From the NCBI GenBank assembly GCA_020342025.1, contig CP070840.1, positions 1,480,793-1,491,976 on the forward strand: DNA of 11,184 bases. Direction: 5' to 3'. Numbering within the stretch: the first letter of the stretch is position 1; the number at the start of each line of letters is the position of its first letter. This document shows positions 1 through 6,049 of the stretch, piece after piece. Both the position numbers and the translations under genes were made by a program. Below the pieces are notes generated by a model. The model was not told the DNA's origin. It searched no databases and saw only the letters and a list, made by a program, of their open reading frames with translations. Source of the stretch: Deltaproteobacteria bacterium. Lineage in GTDB: Bacteria; Desulfobacterota; DSM-4660; Desulfatiglandales; HGW-15.

Positions 1-762
1 GGACGGATCATTCATATGATCCATCAGAGTCAAGATGTCACCTTGGTGGCAGCCTTTGAGCACCCGGGCCATCCGGGTGTGAATCAGGATGTGGGACAGG
101 TTGTGGGTCTTGGGGATGTGGGCATTAAAGTGGCGGGATCCTTGAAAGAGGTCATGGATCTGGCGGAGGTTCTCATTGATTTCACGGCACCGGAGGCCAC
201 ACTAGAAAACATGAAGTTGGCTTCCACCCACGGCCTTGCCATGGTCATTGGTACCACGGGGATAACGGGAGACAACCTGAAAGAATTGCAAAAGCTGGCC
301 CAGACCATCCGGTGCGTCATGGCACCCAACATGAGCGTGGGAGTCAACGTCATGTTCCGTATTGCCGCAGAGATGGCCAAGATCCTTGGCGCGGATTATG
401 ACATGGAGATCCTGGAGACACATCATAGGCTGAAAAAGGATGCGCCGAGTGGAACAGCGATGCGTCTCGCTCAGATACTGGCTGATTCAGTAAAACGCGA
501 TCTGGCAAAAGTGGCGGTATATGAGAGAAGAGGGATGATAGGTCAGCGCAGTGATGAGGAGATAGGCATCCAGACCTGGCGAGCCGGGGATATCACGGGT
601 GAGCACACGGTGATGTTTGGCGGGATCGGTGAAAGACTGGAGCTCATCCATCGGGCCCACAACCGGGACAATTTTGCAAGAGGTGCGTTGAGGGCAGCCG
701 CGTGGGTCGTGAGTCAACCGGTGGGTCTATATGATATGCAGGATGTGCTTGGGTTGAAGTGA
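1..762 (+). CDS. dapB: 4-hydroxy-tetrahydrodipicolinate reductase, 5' partial
   Basis: DapB reduces the hydroxy-tetrahydrodipicolinate made by DapA, using NAD(P)H, to give tetrahydrodipicolinate for lysine and meso-diaminopimelate synthesis in the cytoplasm. The reading frame is already open at base 1 (G-R-I-I-H before the first ATG at 16), so the true start lies upstream. Family members are about 265-270 residues, so I estimate that roughly 10-15 residues are missing, including most of the N-terminal GxxGRxG nucleotide-binding loop. Numbering from the ATG at 16, visible signatures are GTTG (79-82), APNMSVGVN (103-111) and the catalytic/substrate segment HHRLKKDAPSGTA (136-148), with its conserved His pair, Lys and SGT. 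The frame ends at TGA 760-762. dapL, whose product uses DapB's product directly, starts 79 bp downstream, which strongly supports the call. Confidence 0.95.
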   Translation, partial: GRIIHMIHQSQDVTLVAAFEHPGHPGVNQDVGQVVGLGDVGIKVAGSLKEVMDLAEVLIDFTAPEATLENMKLASTHGLAMVIGTTGITGDNLKELQKLAQTIRCVMAPNMSVGVNVMFRIAAEMAKILGADYDMEILETHHRLKKDAPSGTAMRLAQILADSVKRDLAKVAVYERRGMIGQRSDEEIGIQTWRAGDITGEHTVMFGGIGERLELIHRAHNRDNFARGALRAAAWVVSQPVGLYDMQDVLGLK

Positions 763-775
763 CGAATGTGACTGA

Positions 776-815
776 AGTGGATAAAGTTGATGATCAGGAA
801 TCATCTTAGTTCACT
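776..815 (+). promoter_or_regulatory. Imperfect inverted repeat in the dapB-dapL gap
   Basis: A perfect 6-bp inverted repeat, GATGAT (789-794) and ATCATC (800-805), encloses a 5-nt loop. It is extended outward by imperfect arms: AGTGGATAAAG (776-786) on the left against TTAGTTCACT (806-815) on the right, with AGTG/CACT pairing at the base. No T-run follows, so it is not a typical intrinsic terminator. The right arm runs into a 9-bp-spaced CTTA series (from 805, 814 and 823) reaching almost to the dapL Shine-Dalgarno (AAGAGG, 831-836). It may be an operator or a leader hairpin. The structure is visible, but the role is inferred. Confidence 0.35.
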
Positions 816-841
816 TAAGGTACTTAATAAAAGAGGCTAGC

Positions 842-2008
842 ATGGGTAATTTTGAGAAAGCAGAAAGACTAAGAAGGCTTCCCCCTTACCTATTCAAAGA
901 GATAGACAGGAAGAAAGCAGAGGTCATGGCCCGTGGGGTGGATATCATCGATCTTGGGGTGGGTGATCCGGATCTACCAACACCGACGCATATCATAGAG
1001 GCCATGAAACGCGCGGTGGAAGACCCGGGTAACCATCAGTATCCTTCCTACTCGGGAATGCATGATTTTAAGTACGCAGTCGCAGAATGGTATAAACGGA
1101 GGTTTGGCGTTGATCTAAACGCAGAAAGTGAAGTGGTTTCACTGATAGGGAGCAAGGAGGGCATCGCACACCTTCCTCTCGCCTTCATCAACCCTGGAGA
1201 TATGGCCCTTGTTCCATCCCCGGCCTACCCTGTTTATCACATCGCCACGATGTTTGCAGGCGGTGAATCTTATTTTATGCCTTTGGTGCGAGAGAATGGG
1301 TTCTTGCCAGATCTCGGTTCTATTCCCACAGATGTGGCTGAGCGGGCCAAGTTGATATTTATCAACTACCCCAATAACCCCACAGCCGCAGTGGCCGACC
1401 TTGATTTTTTCAATAAAGTGGTGGAATTCGCAAACAAGAACGAAATATTGGTTTGCCATGATGCAGCCTACACTGAGATGGCCTACGATGGCTATCGACC
1501 ACCCAGTTTTATGGAAGCGGATGGCGCCAAGGAGGTGGCTATAGAGTTTCACTCCCTCTCCAAGACCTACAATATGACGGGATGGCGAATCGGGTTTGCT
1601 GTTGGGAACAGGGCAATGGTGGATGGACTTGGTGCCATCAAGAGCAATATCGATTCCGGTGTCTTTCAGGCCGTCCAAATCGCAGGCATCAAAGCCCTAC
1701 GCGACGACCAGTCTTGTGTCCAGGAAATGGTGGAGGTGTACACTCGCCGAAGAGACCTGATGGTTAAGGGGCTGAGTGATGCTGGTTTTGAAGTGGAGTC
1801 TCCCAAGGCCACTTTCTACCTTTGGATCAGGGTTCCTCAAGGGTATACATCGGCTCAATTGACGACGCGGTTGCTGGAAAAGGGCGTTGTGGTGACGCCT
1901 GGCAACGGCTTTGGGGAACCTGGAGAGGGGTATTTCCGAATTGCTCTGACCCAGAAACAGGATCGCCTTGAAGAGGCCATTGAAAGAATTAAATCCATGA
2001 AATTCTAA
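842..2008 (+). CDS. dapL: LL-diaminopimelate aminotransferase
   Basis: This is a PLP-dependent fold-type I aminotransferase, 388 residues. DapL converts tetrahydrodipicolinate directly to LL-2,6-diaminopimelate with glutamate as amino donor, bypassing the acylated DapD/C/E route. Visible family landmarks are the N-terminal [12 protein letters not shown] segment (37-48), QYPSYSG (66-72), NYPNNP (175-180, cofactor/substrate Asn), HDAAY (206-210, Asp and Tyr near the PLP ring), [14 protein letters not shown] (238-251) with the Schiff-base lysine at K241, and GYFRIAL with the carboxylate-binding Arg at 366. The ATG has AAGAGG 5 nt upstream. Close paralogues in the class I/II family, such as AspC-like and alanine aminotransferases, share these motifs. 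The length, the N-terminal sequence and above all the adjacent dapB make DapL by far the best reading. Confidence 0.92.
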   Translation: MGNFEKAERLRRLPPYLFKEIDRKKAEVMARGVDIIDLGVGDPDLPTPTHIIEAMKRAVEDPGNHQYPSYSGMHDFKYAVAEWYKRRFGVDLNAESEVVSLIGSKEGIAHLPLAFINPGDMALVPSPAYPVYHIATMFAGGESYFMPLVRENGFLPDLGSIPTDVAERAKLIFINYPNNPTAAVADLDFFNKVVEFANKNEILVCHDAAYTEMAYDGYRPPSFMEADGAKEVAIEFHSLSKTYNMTGWRIGFAVGNRAMVDGLGAIKSNIDSGVFQAVQIAGIKALRDDQSCVQEMVEVYTRRRDLMVKGLSDAGFEVESPKATFYLWIRVPQGYTSAQLTTRLLEKGVVVTPGNGFGEPGEGYFRIALTQKQDRLEEAIERIKSMKF

Positions 2009-2025
2009 GAAGGAGTAAGGGAGTC

Positions 2026-2532
2026 GTGGCGTGTTCTGAGACGACCGCTTACATTGGAATAGGATCGAATTTAGAAGATAAACGCCACAACTGCCTAACG
2101 GCTGTTGAGAGGGTAGAGCAAATCCCTGGCTCCGCGCTCACTGGGCGTTCCGATTGGTACCTGACAAGGCCTGTAGGCGTGAAGGGTCAGGATTGGTATG
2201 TGAATGGGGTCGTCTCCATATCAACAAAGATACCACCCCGGGACCTATTGGGAAGACTCCTGGCCATTGAGTCGGACATGGGCCGAGTGAGAAGAAAACG
2301 GTGGGAGTCCAGGATTATTGATTTGGATATCCTGCTTTATGGTCATGAGATTATTAAGGAGGAGGATCTCACGGTTCCACACCCATTGATGCATCTCAGG
2401 AAATTCGTTCTTGTGCCCCTGGTCCAATTGGCCCCGGATCTGATTCATCCCTCTCTTGGCGTGACCATCGCTGAACTGCTGCGGAGGATGACGAACAATG
2501 GCCAAGAGGTGATCCCATTAGAGGACAGGTAG
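2026..2532 (+). CDS. folK: 2-amino-4-hydroxy-6-hydroxymethyldihydropteridine pyrophosphokinase (HPPK)
   Basis: HPPK transfers pyrophosphate from ATP to 6-hydroxymethyl-dihydropterin, the step before dihydropteroate synthase in folate synthesis. It is a cytosolic enzyme. The 168-residue protein opens with the family motif YIGIGSN (9-15). It carries the substrate-loop stretch around WYLTRPVG (44-51), a GR..RWESRIIDLDILLY signature (86-105) with the two Mg-binding aspartates at 99 and 101, and the conserved PHP (118-120). The start is GTG at 2026, supported by AAGGAG just upstream (about 2010-2015). This is 17 nt after the dapL stop, so co-transcription is likely. Length and motifs are complete. 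There is no fused FolB or FolP domain. Confidence 0.95.
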   Translation: MACSETTAYIGIGSNLEDKRHNCLTAVERVEQIPGSALTGRSDWYLTRPVGVKGQDWYVNGVVSISTKIPPRDLLGRLLAIESDMGRVRRKRWESRIIDLDILLYGHEIIKEEDLTVPHPLMHLRKFVLVPLVQLAPDLIHPSLGVTIAELLRRMTNNGQEVIPLEDR

Positions 2533-2799
2533 ATGATACGAATAATAATTCTCGCGGTTCTGGCCTACATACTGTACCGTCTGGTCAAAGGGGTTTTCTC
2601 TCCGCGGACCAAGATCGACAGACGCAAGCCTGGAGGTGTCATTGACGAGATGGTGCAGGACCCTTTTTGCCGGACCTATATTCCGAGAAGGGAATCCATT
2701 AGGAGGGTGGTGGAAGGACGGGAGTACCTCTTCTGCAGCGACGAATGCGCTGATAAGTTTGCGTTACAAATGAAAGAGTCAGAGAGAGGTGAGGAGTAA
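2533..2799 (+). CDS. Small membrane-anchored YHS/TRASH-like Cys protein
   Basis: An 88-residue protein that starts at the base immediately after the folK stop codon, so translation is probably coupled. Residues 1-20 form a hydrophobic helix (IIILAVLAYILY), consistent with a single N-terminal membrane anchor. A basic linker follows (24-32). The rest resembles a minimal YHS/TRASH-type metal-binding fold: DPFC (43-46), then YLFCSDEC (65-72) and a Phe at 76, with cysteines at 46, 68 and 72 as candidate metal ligands. The pattern matches small PP0621-like or YHS-containing proteins of unknown role. Binding of zinc or another metal is inferred from the Cys spacing. No catalytic residues are evident, and the position after folK does not define a function. 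Confidence 0.8.
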   Translation: MIRIIILAVLAYILYRLVKGVFSPRTKIDRRKPGGVIDEMVQDPFCRTYIPRRESIRRVVEGREYLFCSDECADKFALQMKESERGEE

Positions 2800-2887
2800 G
2801 AAGGGAGCAGGGCAGCGGCGTCCTGGTCAATCTGCCATGTTTAGCGGCCACGGCCGAGTAGATAATCAAAGGCGATTTTTGAGCGTT

Positions 2888-2923
2888 ACTTTAGGCACTT
2901 TAGTTCACTTTAGTAAACTTTAG
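2888..2923 (+). repeat. Four phased ACTTTAG direct repeats
   Basis: The heptamer ACTTTAG occurs exactly four times, starting at 2888, 2897, 2907 and 2917, which is a spacing of 9, 10 and 10 bp, or about one helical turn. The array ends 15 bp before the transaldolase Shine-Dalgarno (CGGAGG, 2938-2943). It therefore lies in the promoter/leader of that gene. A degenerate relative (shared 11-mer TTAGTTCACTT at 806-816 and 2900-2910) sits in the equivalent position before dapL. Protein binding on one face of the DNA is a possibility; it could also be a short interspersed repeat family. Confidence 0.7.
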
Positions 2924-2947
2924 GCATTTGAAAGGAACGGAGGTCTT

Positions 2948-3589
2948 ATGAAATTTTTCATTGATACAGCGAACGTGGAAGAAATAAAAAGGACGAACGA
3001 TTTGGGGCTCTTGGATGGCGTCACGACAAATCCTACGCTGGTCTCTAAAGAAGGGAGGGAGTTCAAGGGGTTAATCAAAGAGATTTGCAGTATTGTGGAT
3101 GGTCCAGTGAATGCTGAAGTTGTAAGCACGGAAGCGGATGGAATGATCAATGAAGCGAGGGATCTGGTAAAGCTAGCCGATAACATTGTGGTCAAAATAC
3201 CTTTGATCGAAGAAGGATTGAAGGCGGTCAAGATTCTCGCCTCAGAGGGCATAAAGACCAACGTGACGCTGTGTTTCTCTCCTACGCAAGCCTTGATGGC
3301 CGCCAAGGCGGGTGCTGCCTATGTGAGCCCTTTTGTGGGTCGGTTGGATGATATCAGTAGCACGGGTATGGATTTGGTGGAACAGATCATCACCATATAC
3401 GACAATTACGGTTTTGATACCGAGATTATCGTAGCCAGTATTCGTAACCCCACACATGTGGTTGACGCCGCCCTCATGGGAGCGGATATTGCCACAATTC
3501 CCTATAGTGTCATTCAGCAGCTGATAAAGCATCCCCTGACGAATATTGGCCTTGAAAAATTCTTGGCTGATTGGAATAAGATGGGTTAG
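2948..3589 (+). CDS. tal: Transaldolase, small FSA/TalC-type
   Basis: A 213-residue class I (Schiff-base) aldolase of the short transaldolase / fructose-6-phosphate aldolase subfamily. It is much shorter than the classical TalB type of about 315 residues. Family hallmarks are the start [22 protein letters not shown] (23-31), NAEV (55-58), VVKIPL (81-86) with the lysine at 83 in the position of the Schiff-base residue, NVTLCFS and [10 protein letters not shown]. The substrate may be sedoheptulose-7-phosphate/erythrose-4-phosphate or fructose-6-phosphate; the sequence alone does not separate transaldolase from FSA activity. In anaerobes this subfamily commonly serves the non-oxidative pentose phosphate pathway. 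The ATG at 2948 has a strong CGGAGG 4 nt upstream. A lytic transglycosylase gene follows after 1 nt. Confidence 0.92.
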   Translation: MKFFIDTANVEEIKRTNDLGLLDGVTTNPTLVSKEGREFKGLIKEICSIVDGPVNAEVVSTEADGMINEARDLVKLADNIVVKIPLIEEGLKAVKILASEGIKTNVTLCFSPTQALMAAKAGAAYVSPFVGRLDDISSTGMDLVEQIITIYDNYGFDTEIIVASIRNPTHVVDAALMGADIATIPYSVIQQLIKHPLTNIGLEKFLADWNKMG

Positions 3590-3590
3590 A

Positions 3591-4175
3591 ATGTCTGCCA
3601 TGAGGCAAGCGGTCTCCTGTGCTATCGGGTTATCTCTCCTTTTAGGTATTTGCAGTCTATCTTCAGCAGATATTTATCGTTATCAGGATAAGAACGGCGT
3701 TTGGCACTTCGCTGATATCAAGAAGGACACGGGCTACAAACTCTTCCTCAGGACTCCCAAAAAGAAGGCATCCCAATATATAAGAGAATACGAAGGGATT
3801 ATTGTGCAGGCCAGCCAAAGGTTCAAGGTGGATCCATCGCTGGTCAAGGCGCTGATCAAGGCTGAATCGGATTTTGACGATAGGGCAGTATCAAACAAAG
3901 GGGCGCAGGGTTTGATGCAACTCATGCCCGAAACGGCGAATGCTATGGAGGTGGCGAACCCTTTTAGTGCGGAAGAAAATATCTTTGGGGGAACCCGTTA
4001 CCTGAGTCTTCTCCTGGAGCGCTTTAAGAACGACGAAATTTTGGCCCTTGCTGCCTACAATGCTGGCCCCCAAGCGGTGGAGAGTTACGGAGGCGTTCCT
4101 CCTTTTCCTGAAACAGAGTCTTTTGTTGCAAAGGTGTTGGATTATTATGAACAGTATAAGTCTGGCACAAAATAA
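3591..4175 (+). CDS. Secreted lytic transglycosylase (SLT domain) with DUF4124-like N-terminus
   Basis: A 194-residue exported peptidoglycan-cleaving enzyme. I place the start at ATG 3591, 1 nt after the transaldolase stop. The longer frame from 3546 would overlap that gene by 44 bp, and only the 3591 start (or ATG 3600) puts the hydrophobic segment (QAVSCAIGLSLLLGICSLSSA) at the N-terminus as a signal peptide, with likely cleavage after SSA. The cysteine context lacks a good lipobox. Next comes a short IYRYQDKNGVWHFAD segment typical of DUF4124. The SLT domain follows, with AESDFD (catalytic Glu about residue 92), the GAQGLMQLMPETA stretch and ALAAYNAGP. These are family 1 lytic transglycosylase signatures; such enzymes cleave MurNAc-GlcNAc bonds to 1,6-anhydro products in the periplasm. 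The link to the transaldolase is positional only. Confidence 0.9.
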   Translation: MSAMRQAVSCAIGLSLLLGICSLSSADIYRYQDKNGVWHFADIKKDTGYKLFLRTPKKKASQYIREYEGIIVQASQRFKVDPSLVKALIKAESDFDDRAVSNKGAQGLMQLMPETANAMEVANPFSAEENIFGGTRYLSLLLERFKNDEILALAAYNAGPQAVESYGGVPPFPETESFVAKVLDYYEQYKSGTK

Positions 4176-4208
4176 TGAGCAGCGAAACAGACTGAAGCAT
4201 CTCAGCTT

Positions 4209-4235
4209 GAGCCGATAGAAATAGGTTCTTTTTTT
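4209..4235 (+). terminator. Probable intrinsic terminator after the lytic transglycosylase gene
   Basis: GAGCC (4209-4213) can pair with GGTTC (4224-4228) with one G-U pair and a 10-nt loop, followed directly by seven T residues (4229-4235). The stem is short (5 bp), so strength is uncertain. Its location 34 nt after the stop codon fits termination of the transaldolase-transglycosylase transcript. Confidence 0.5.
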
Positions 4236-4249
4236 AGTCGTTTCAAAGC

Positions 4250-4470
4250 CCACCTGCTTTGCTGGTGGTATAGTTAAGCTTTGCTAGTGAAATAATTATT
4301 TACTATACGGCTTTTTAGAGGAACTCGGTTGTGCCTGTGTGAGGCCACACCCCTTTTCTCCCTCCGGGCCGTAGGCCCTACTGGTTTTGAGATATGGCCT
4401 CTCGAAAAAGGGCATGCCCTCACTTCACACCCCTGTGGGGTGTAATCAAAGCCGCGCCCTTTGGGCCCGG
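4250..4470. other. Cluster of short hairpins and palindromes in a 530-bp gene-free gap
   Basis: Between the lytic transglycosylase gene and pgsA (4176-4707) I see no convincing gene. The gap holds at least seven small inverted repeats in about 220 bp. They are CCACC/GGTGG (4250-4268); the AT palindrome AAATAATTATTT flanked by TAGT/ACTA (4285-4305); GTGTG/CACAC (4337-4350); GGGCC/GGCCC (4366-4378); palindrome GGGCATGCCC (4410-4419); ACACCCC/GGGGTGT with a 3-nt loop (4427-4443); and CCG-GCCC/GGGC-CGG with a TTT loop and one mismatch (4452-4470). A T6 run follows about 10 nt after the last one. Positions 4471-4680 show nothing further I can name. A structured RNA, REP-like debris or a decayed gene are all possible. 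Confidence 0.5.
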
Positions 4471-4707
4471 ATTATTTACTTTTTTCAGAAATTTTGGATG
4501 GCTTTTGTCCCGTTTCCCATATCCAGATTTGTAATCAGCAACACCTGTTTGCGAAGCTCCCTTTCCCTAGGGGAATTGAGGTATGCTGGGCAAGCAGACT
4601 CAGGCGGGCAGGTCGCATTGAGCCTCTGACCTAGATCACTATGCGCTGCGCCTATTGCCAAATTCCATCCCGGAGGGCATCGGAGCCTGGTTTTGAAACG
4701 AGGGTTT

Positions 4708-5289
4708 ATGAAAAAGGATCGTGATGGGGAGGTGATATTCAATTTGCCAAACACCCTGACCATCCTCAGGTTGCTCTGTATTCCCCTCGTGGTCATATGT
4801 CTGAGAGATCCCGGGAAATGGGGCAGTTCTCTTGCCGCCCTGTTTTTTGGATTAGGCTTTGTAACAGATTTCTTAGACGGTTTCTTTGCGAGAAGGTATG
4901 GCGAAATCACCACATTGGGTAAACTTCTTGATCCCCTGGCAGACAAAGTTCTTGTAGCAGTAACAATGGTTATGCTGATCCCCTTGGACCGAATTCCTGC
5001 CTGGATAGTGATGCTTATTATCGCCAGAGAGATAGCTGTGACAGGATTGAGAAGTATTGCGGTCAATAGGGGCGTGGTGATTCAGGCGAGCGCACTGGGA
5101 AAATATAAGACCGCCCTCCAAGTGACTGCCACAATAGGTCTCTGTCTCCATTATGAGTATTTCAATATTGATTTCCACGAGGTGGGGATGATCTTCCTCT
5201 GGATTGCGCTCATCTTTACCCTCTGGTCAGGATGGGCCTATTTTCGCCATTTTCATCAGTTCATTTTCCCCAAAAAAGGGGAGAAATAG
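4708..5289 (+). CDS. pgsA: CDP-diacylglycerol--glycerol-3-phosphate 3-phosphatidyltransferase
   Basis: An integral membrane enzyme that makes phosphatidylglycerophosphate from CDP-diacylglycerol and glycerol-3-phosphate, the committed step to phosphatidylglycerol and cardiolipin. The CDP-alcohol phosphatidyltransferase signature is intact: D54, D57-G58, A61-R62, then 8 residues to G71, D75 and D79 (numbered from ATG 4708; 193 residues). NLPNTLTILR at 12-21 is the typical N-terminal start of PgsA, and several hydrophobic segments follow, consistent with about six membrane helices. A TTG at 4693 with GGAG 7 nt upstream is an alternative start adding five residues (198 in total); the ATG has only AGGG at close spacing. 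The two cannot be separated here. Other family members, such as phosphatidylserine synthase, are less likely given the length and the N-terminal motif. Confidence 0.92.
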   Translation: MKKDRDGEVIFNLPNTLTILRLLCIPLVVICLRDPGKWGSSLAALFFGLGFVTDFLDGFFARRYGEITTLGKLLDPLADKVLVAVTMVMLIPLDRIPAWIVMLIIAREIAVTGLRSIAVNRGVVIQASALGKYKTALQVTATIGLCLHYEYFNIDFHEVGMIFLWIALIFTLWSGWAYFRHFHQFIFPKKGEK

Positions 5290-5299
5290 GGACAAAAAG

Positions 5300-5346
5300 A
5301 GGGCCGTTGCGAGGGTAGGCTCGGACGGGGAAAGGCCCTGATTTTT
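5300..5346 (+). terminator. Likely terminator after pgsA
   Basis: AGGGCC (5300-5305) pairs with GGCCCT (5334-5339), and a nested CGAG/CTCG hairpin (5310-5323) lies inside the loop. A T5 run follows at 5342-5346. The loop is long for a classical terminator, but the position, 10 nt after the pgsA stop and just before the tRNA promoter, suits a boundary between transcription units. Confidence 0.5.
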
Positions 5347-5348
5347 CG

Positions 5349-5376
5349 TTGACAAATGATTCTCACACTATAAAAT
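5349..5376 (+). promoter_or_regulatory. Sigma-70 promoter for the tRNA pair
   Basis: A perfect -35 box TTGACA (5349-5354) is separated by 16 bp from TAAAAT (5371-5376; 5 of 6 match to TATAAT). Transcription would start near 5383, about 6 nt before the mature tRNA-Gly 5' end, as expected for a bacterial tRNA promoter. Confidence 0.8.
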
Positions 5377-5388
5377 GAAAACACGTCT

Positions 5389-5464
5389 GCGGGAATAGCT
5401 CAGCTGGTAGAGCCCCACGTTGCCAACGTGGTTGTCGCGGGTTCGAATCCCGTTTCCCGCTCCA
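5389..5464 (+). tRNA. tRNA-Gly (anticodon GCC)
   Basis: A 76-nt cloverleaf with an encoded CCA. The acceptor stem is GCGGGAA (5389-5395) with TTCCCGC (5454-5460), the discriminator is T5461, and CCA is at 5462-5464. The anticodon stem CCACG/CGTGG (5415-5419 and 5427-5431) encloses loop TTGCCAA with anticodon GCC at 5422-5424, reading GGC/GGT glycine codons. The T arm carries GGTTCGAATCC. It is the first gene of a two-tRNA unit. Confidence 0.97.
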
Positions 5465-5481
5465 TATTCGGCCATACCTCA

Positions 5482-5557
5482 GGCGGCATAGCCAAGTGGC
5501 TAAGGCAGCGGTCTGCAAAACCGTTATTCACCGGTTCGAATCCGGTTGCCGCCTCCA
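5482..5557 (+). tRNA. tRNA-Cys (anticodon GCA)
   Basis: A 76-nt cloverleaf with an encoded CCA. The acceptor stem is GGCGGCA (5482-5488) with TGCCGCC (5547-5553), the discriminator is T5554 (U73, the usual cysteine identity element), and CCA is at 5555-5557. Anticodon stem 5508-5512/5520-5524 encloses loop CTGCAAA, with GCA at 5515-5517 reading TGC/TGT. It lies 17 nt after tRNA-Gly with no promoter between them, so it is presumably processed from the same precursor. Confidence 0.97.
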
Positions 5558-5564
5558 ATAATTT

Positions 5565-5597
5565 AAAGGAGTTAGTCAATTTGGCTAACTCCTTTTT
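5565..5597 (+). terminator. Strong intrinsic terminator after the tRNA pair
   Basis: An 11-bp perfect stem, AAAGGAGTTAG (5565-5575) with CTAACTCCTTT (5585-5595), is extended inward by a G-U and a C-G pair over a 5-nt loop and ends in a T5 run (5593-5597). It begins 8 nt after the tRNA-Cys CCA and closes the tRNA unit. Confidence 0.9.
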
Positions 5598-5711
5598 CAA
5601 TTACTGCCACCATTTTTTGAGTTGCTTTACCAAATAGGGAGAAAGGTCAATTTTTCGTTTCTGTTTCTCTAATTTCAAAAAAGTTGGCTGACCCTTTTCG
5701 GCGCGGGATTC

Positions 5712-5748
5712 CAAAAATACTGTCTTTTCCACTCAAAAATACAGTCTT
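5712..5748. repeat. Two-copy 15-bp direct repeat spaced by 22 bp
   Basis: CAAAAATACTGTCTT (5712-5726) recurs as CAAAAATACAGTCTT (5734-5748) with a single mismatch. The 22-bp start-to-start distance is about two helical turns. The mismatch places ACTGT in one copy and its reverse complement ACAGT in the other. It lies in the non-coding stretch after the tRNA terminator. Binding-site function is possible but unproven. Confidence 0.55.
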
Positions 5749-5785
5749 CACCCCATTGCATTAAGCGGATTGATGTTATTTAAAT

Positions 5786-5918
5786 TCTGGTGGTGCATGA
5801 TTATGCACCACCAGATGTGGTTCCCTTTGAGTCCTGAACCTGCCAACAAAGCCGAAACTCAAAGGGCAATTACCCCTCCTTTCCCCCCTTGGGTGCCCCG
5901 ACATATCACTCAAGGGGG
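5786..5918. other. Array of three hairpins, candidate structured RNA or regulatory element
   Basis: Three inverted repeats follow one another in the 450-bp gap 5598-6049. (1) 5786-5815: a perfect 13-bp stem, TCTGGTGGTGCAT against ATGCACCACCAGA, with a GATT loop. (2) 5823-5866: a perfect 10-bp stem, CCCTTTGAGT against ACTCAAAGGG, with a 24-nt loop. (3) 5884-5918: a 12-bp stem, CCCCCTTGGGTG against CACTCAAGGGGG (one G-T pair), with an 11-nt loop. In addition, ACCAC (5807-5811) could pair with GTGGT downstream (5817-5821) instead of with hairpin 1. No promoter of good quality precedes the array. The open frame running through it is rich in Trp, His and Met and does not look like a protein. Function is unknown. 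Confidence 0.6.
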
Positions 5919-6049
5919 TCTTCATTGGTGCCTACTGAGATTCCTTTGCTTGATTAAAGGTTTTGAATCGGCTACTCTGGTCATTGCAGGAAGGCCTTGG
6001 GCGTGTTCCCAGAGGGGGTGTCTTATATTGAAAATAGGGAGACTTTCCT

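Noticed and set aside
4387..4629. 80-codon plus-strand frame before pgsA
   Set aside because: No ribosome-binding site and no protein-like motif; it is crossed by several hairpins and is best read as non-coding.
5400..5637. Open frames on both strands across the tRNA pair (66 and 69 codons)
   Set aside because: They lie over two clear cloverleaf tRNAs; the peptides (containing GSNPV or GFEPV) are the usual translation artefacts of T-arm sequences.
5971..5990. Possible sigma-54 promoter (CTGG...TTGCA) upstream of 6050
   Set aside because: The GG and GC elements are only about 5 nt apart rather than the required 10, so the -24/-12 geometry fails.
5558..6049. tRNA-Cys 3' end as an integration (att) site for a mobile island
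   Set aside because: No repeat of the tRNA 3' end is found further along the window and no integrase gene is present, so an island boundary cannot be supported.
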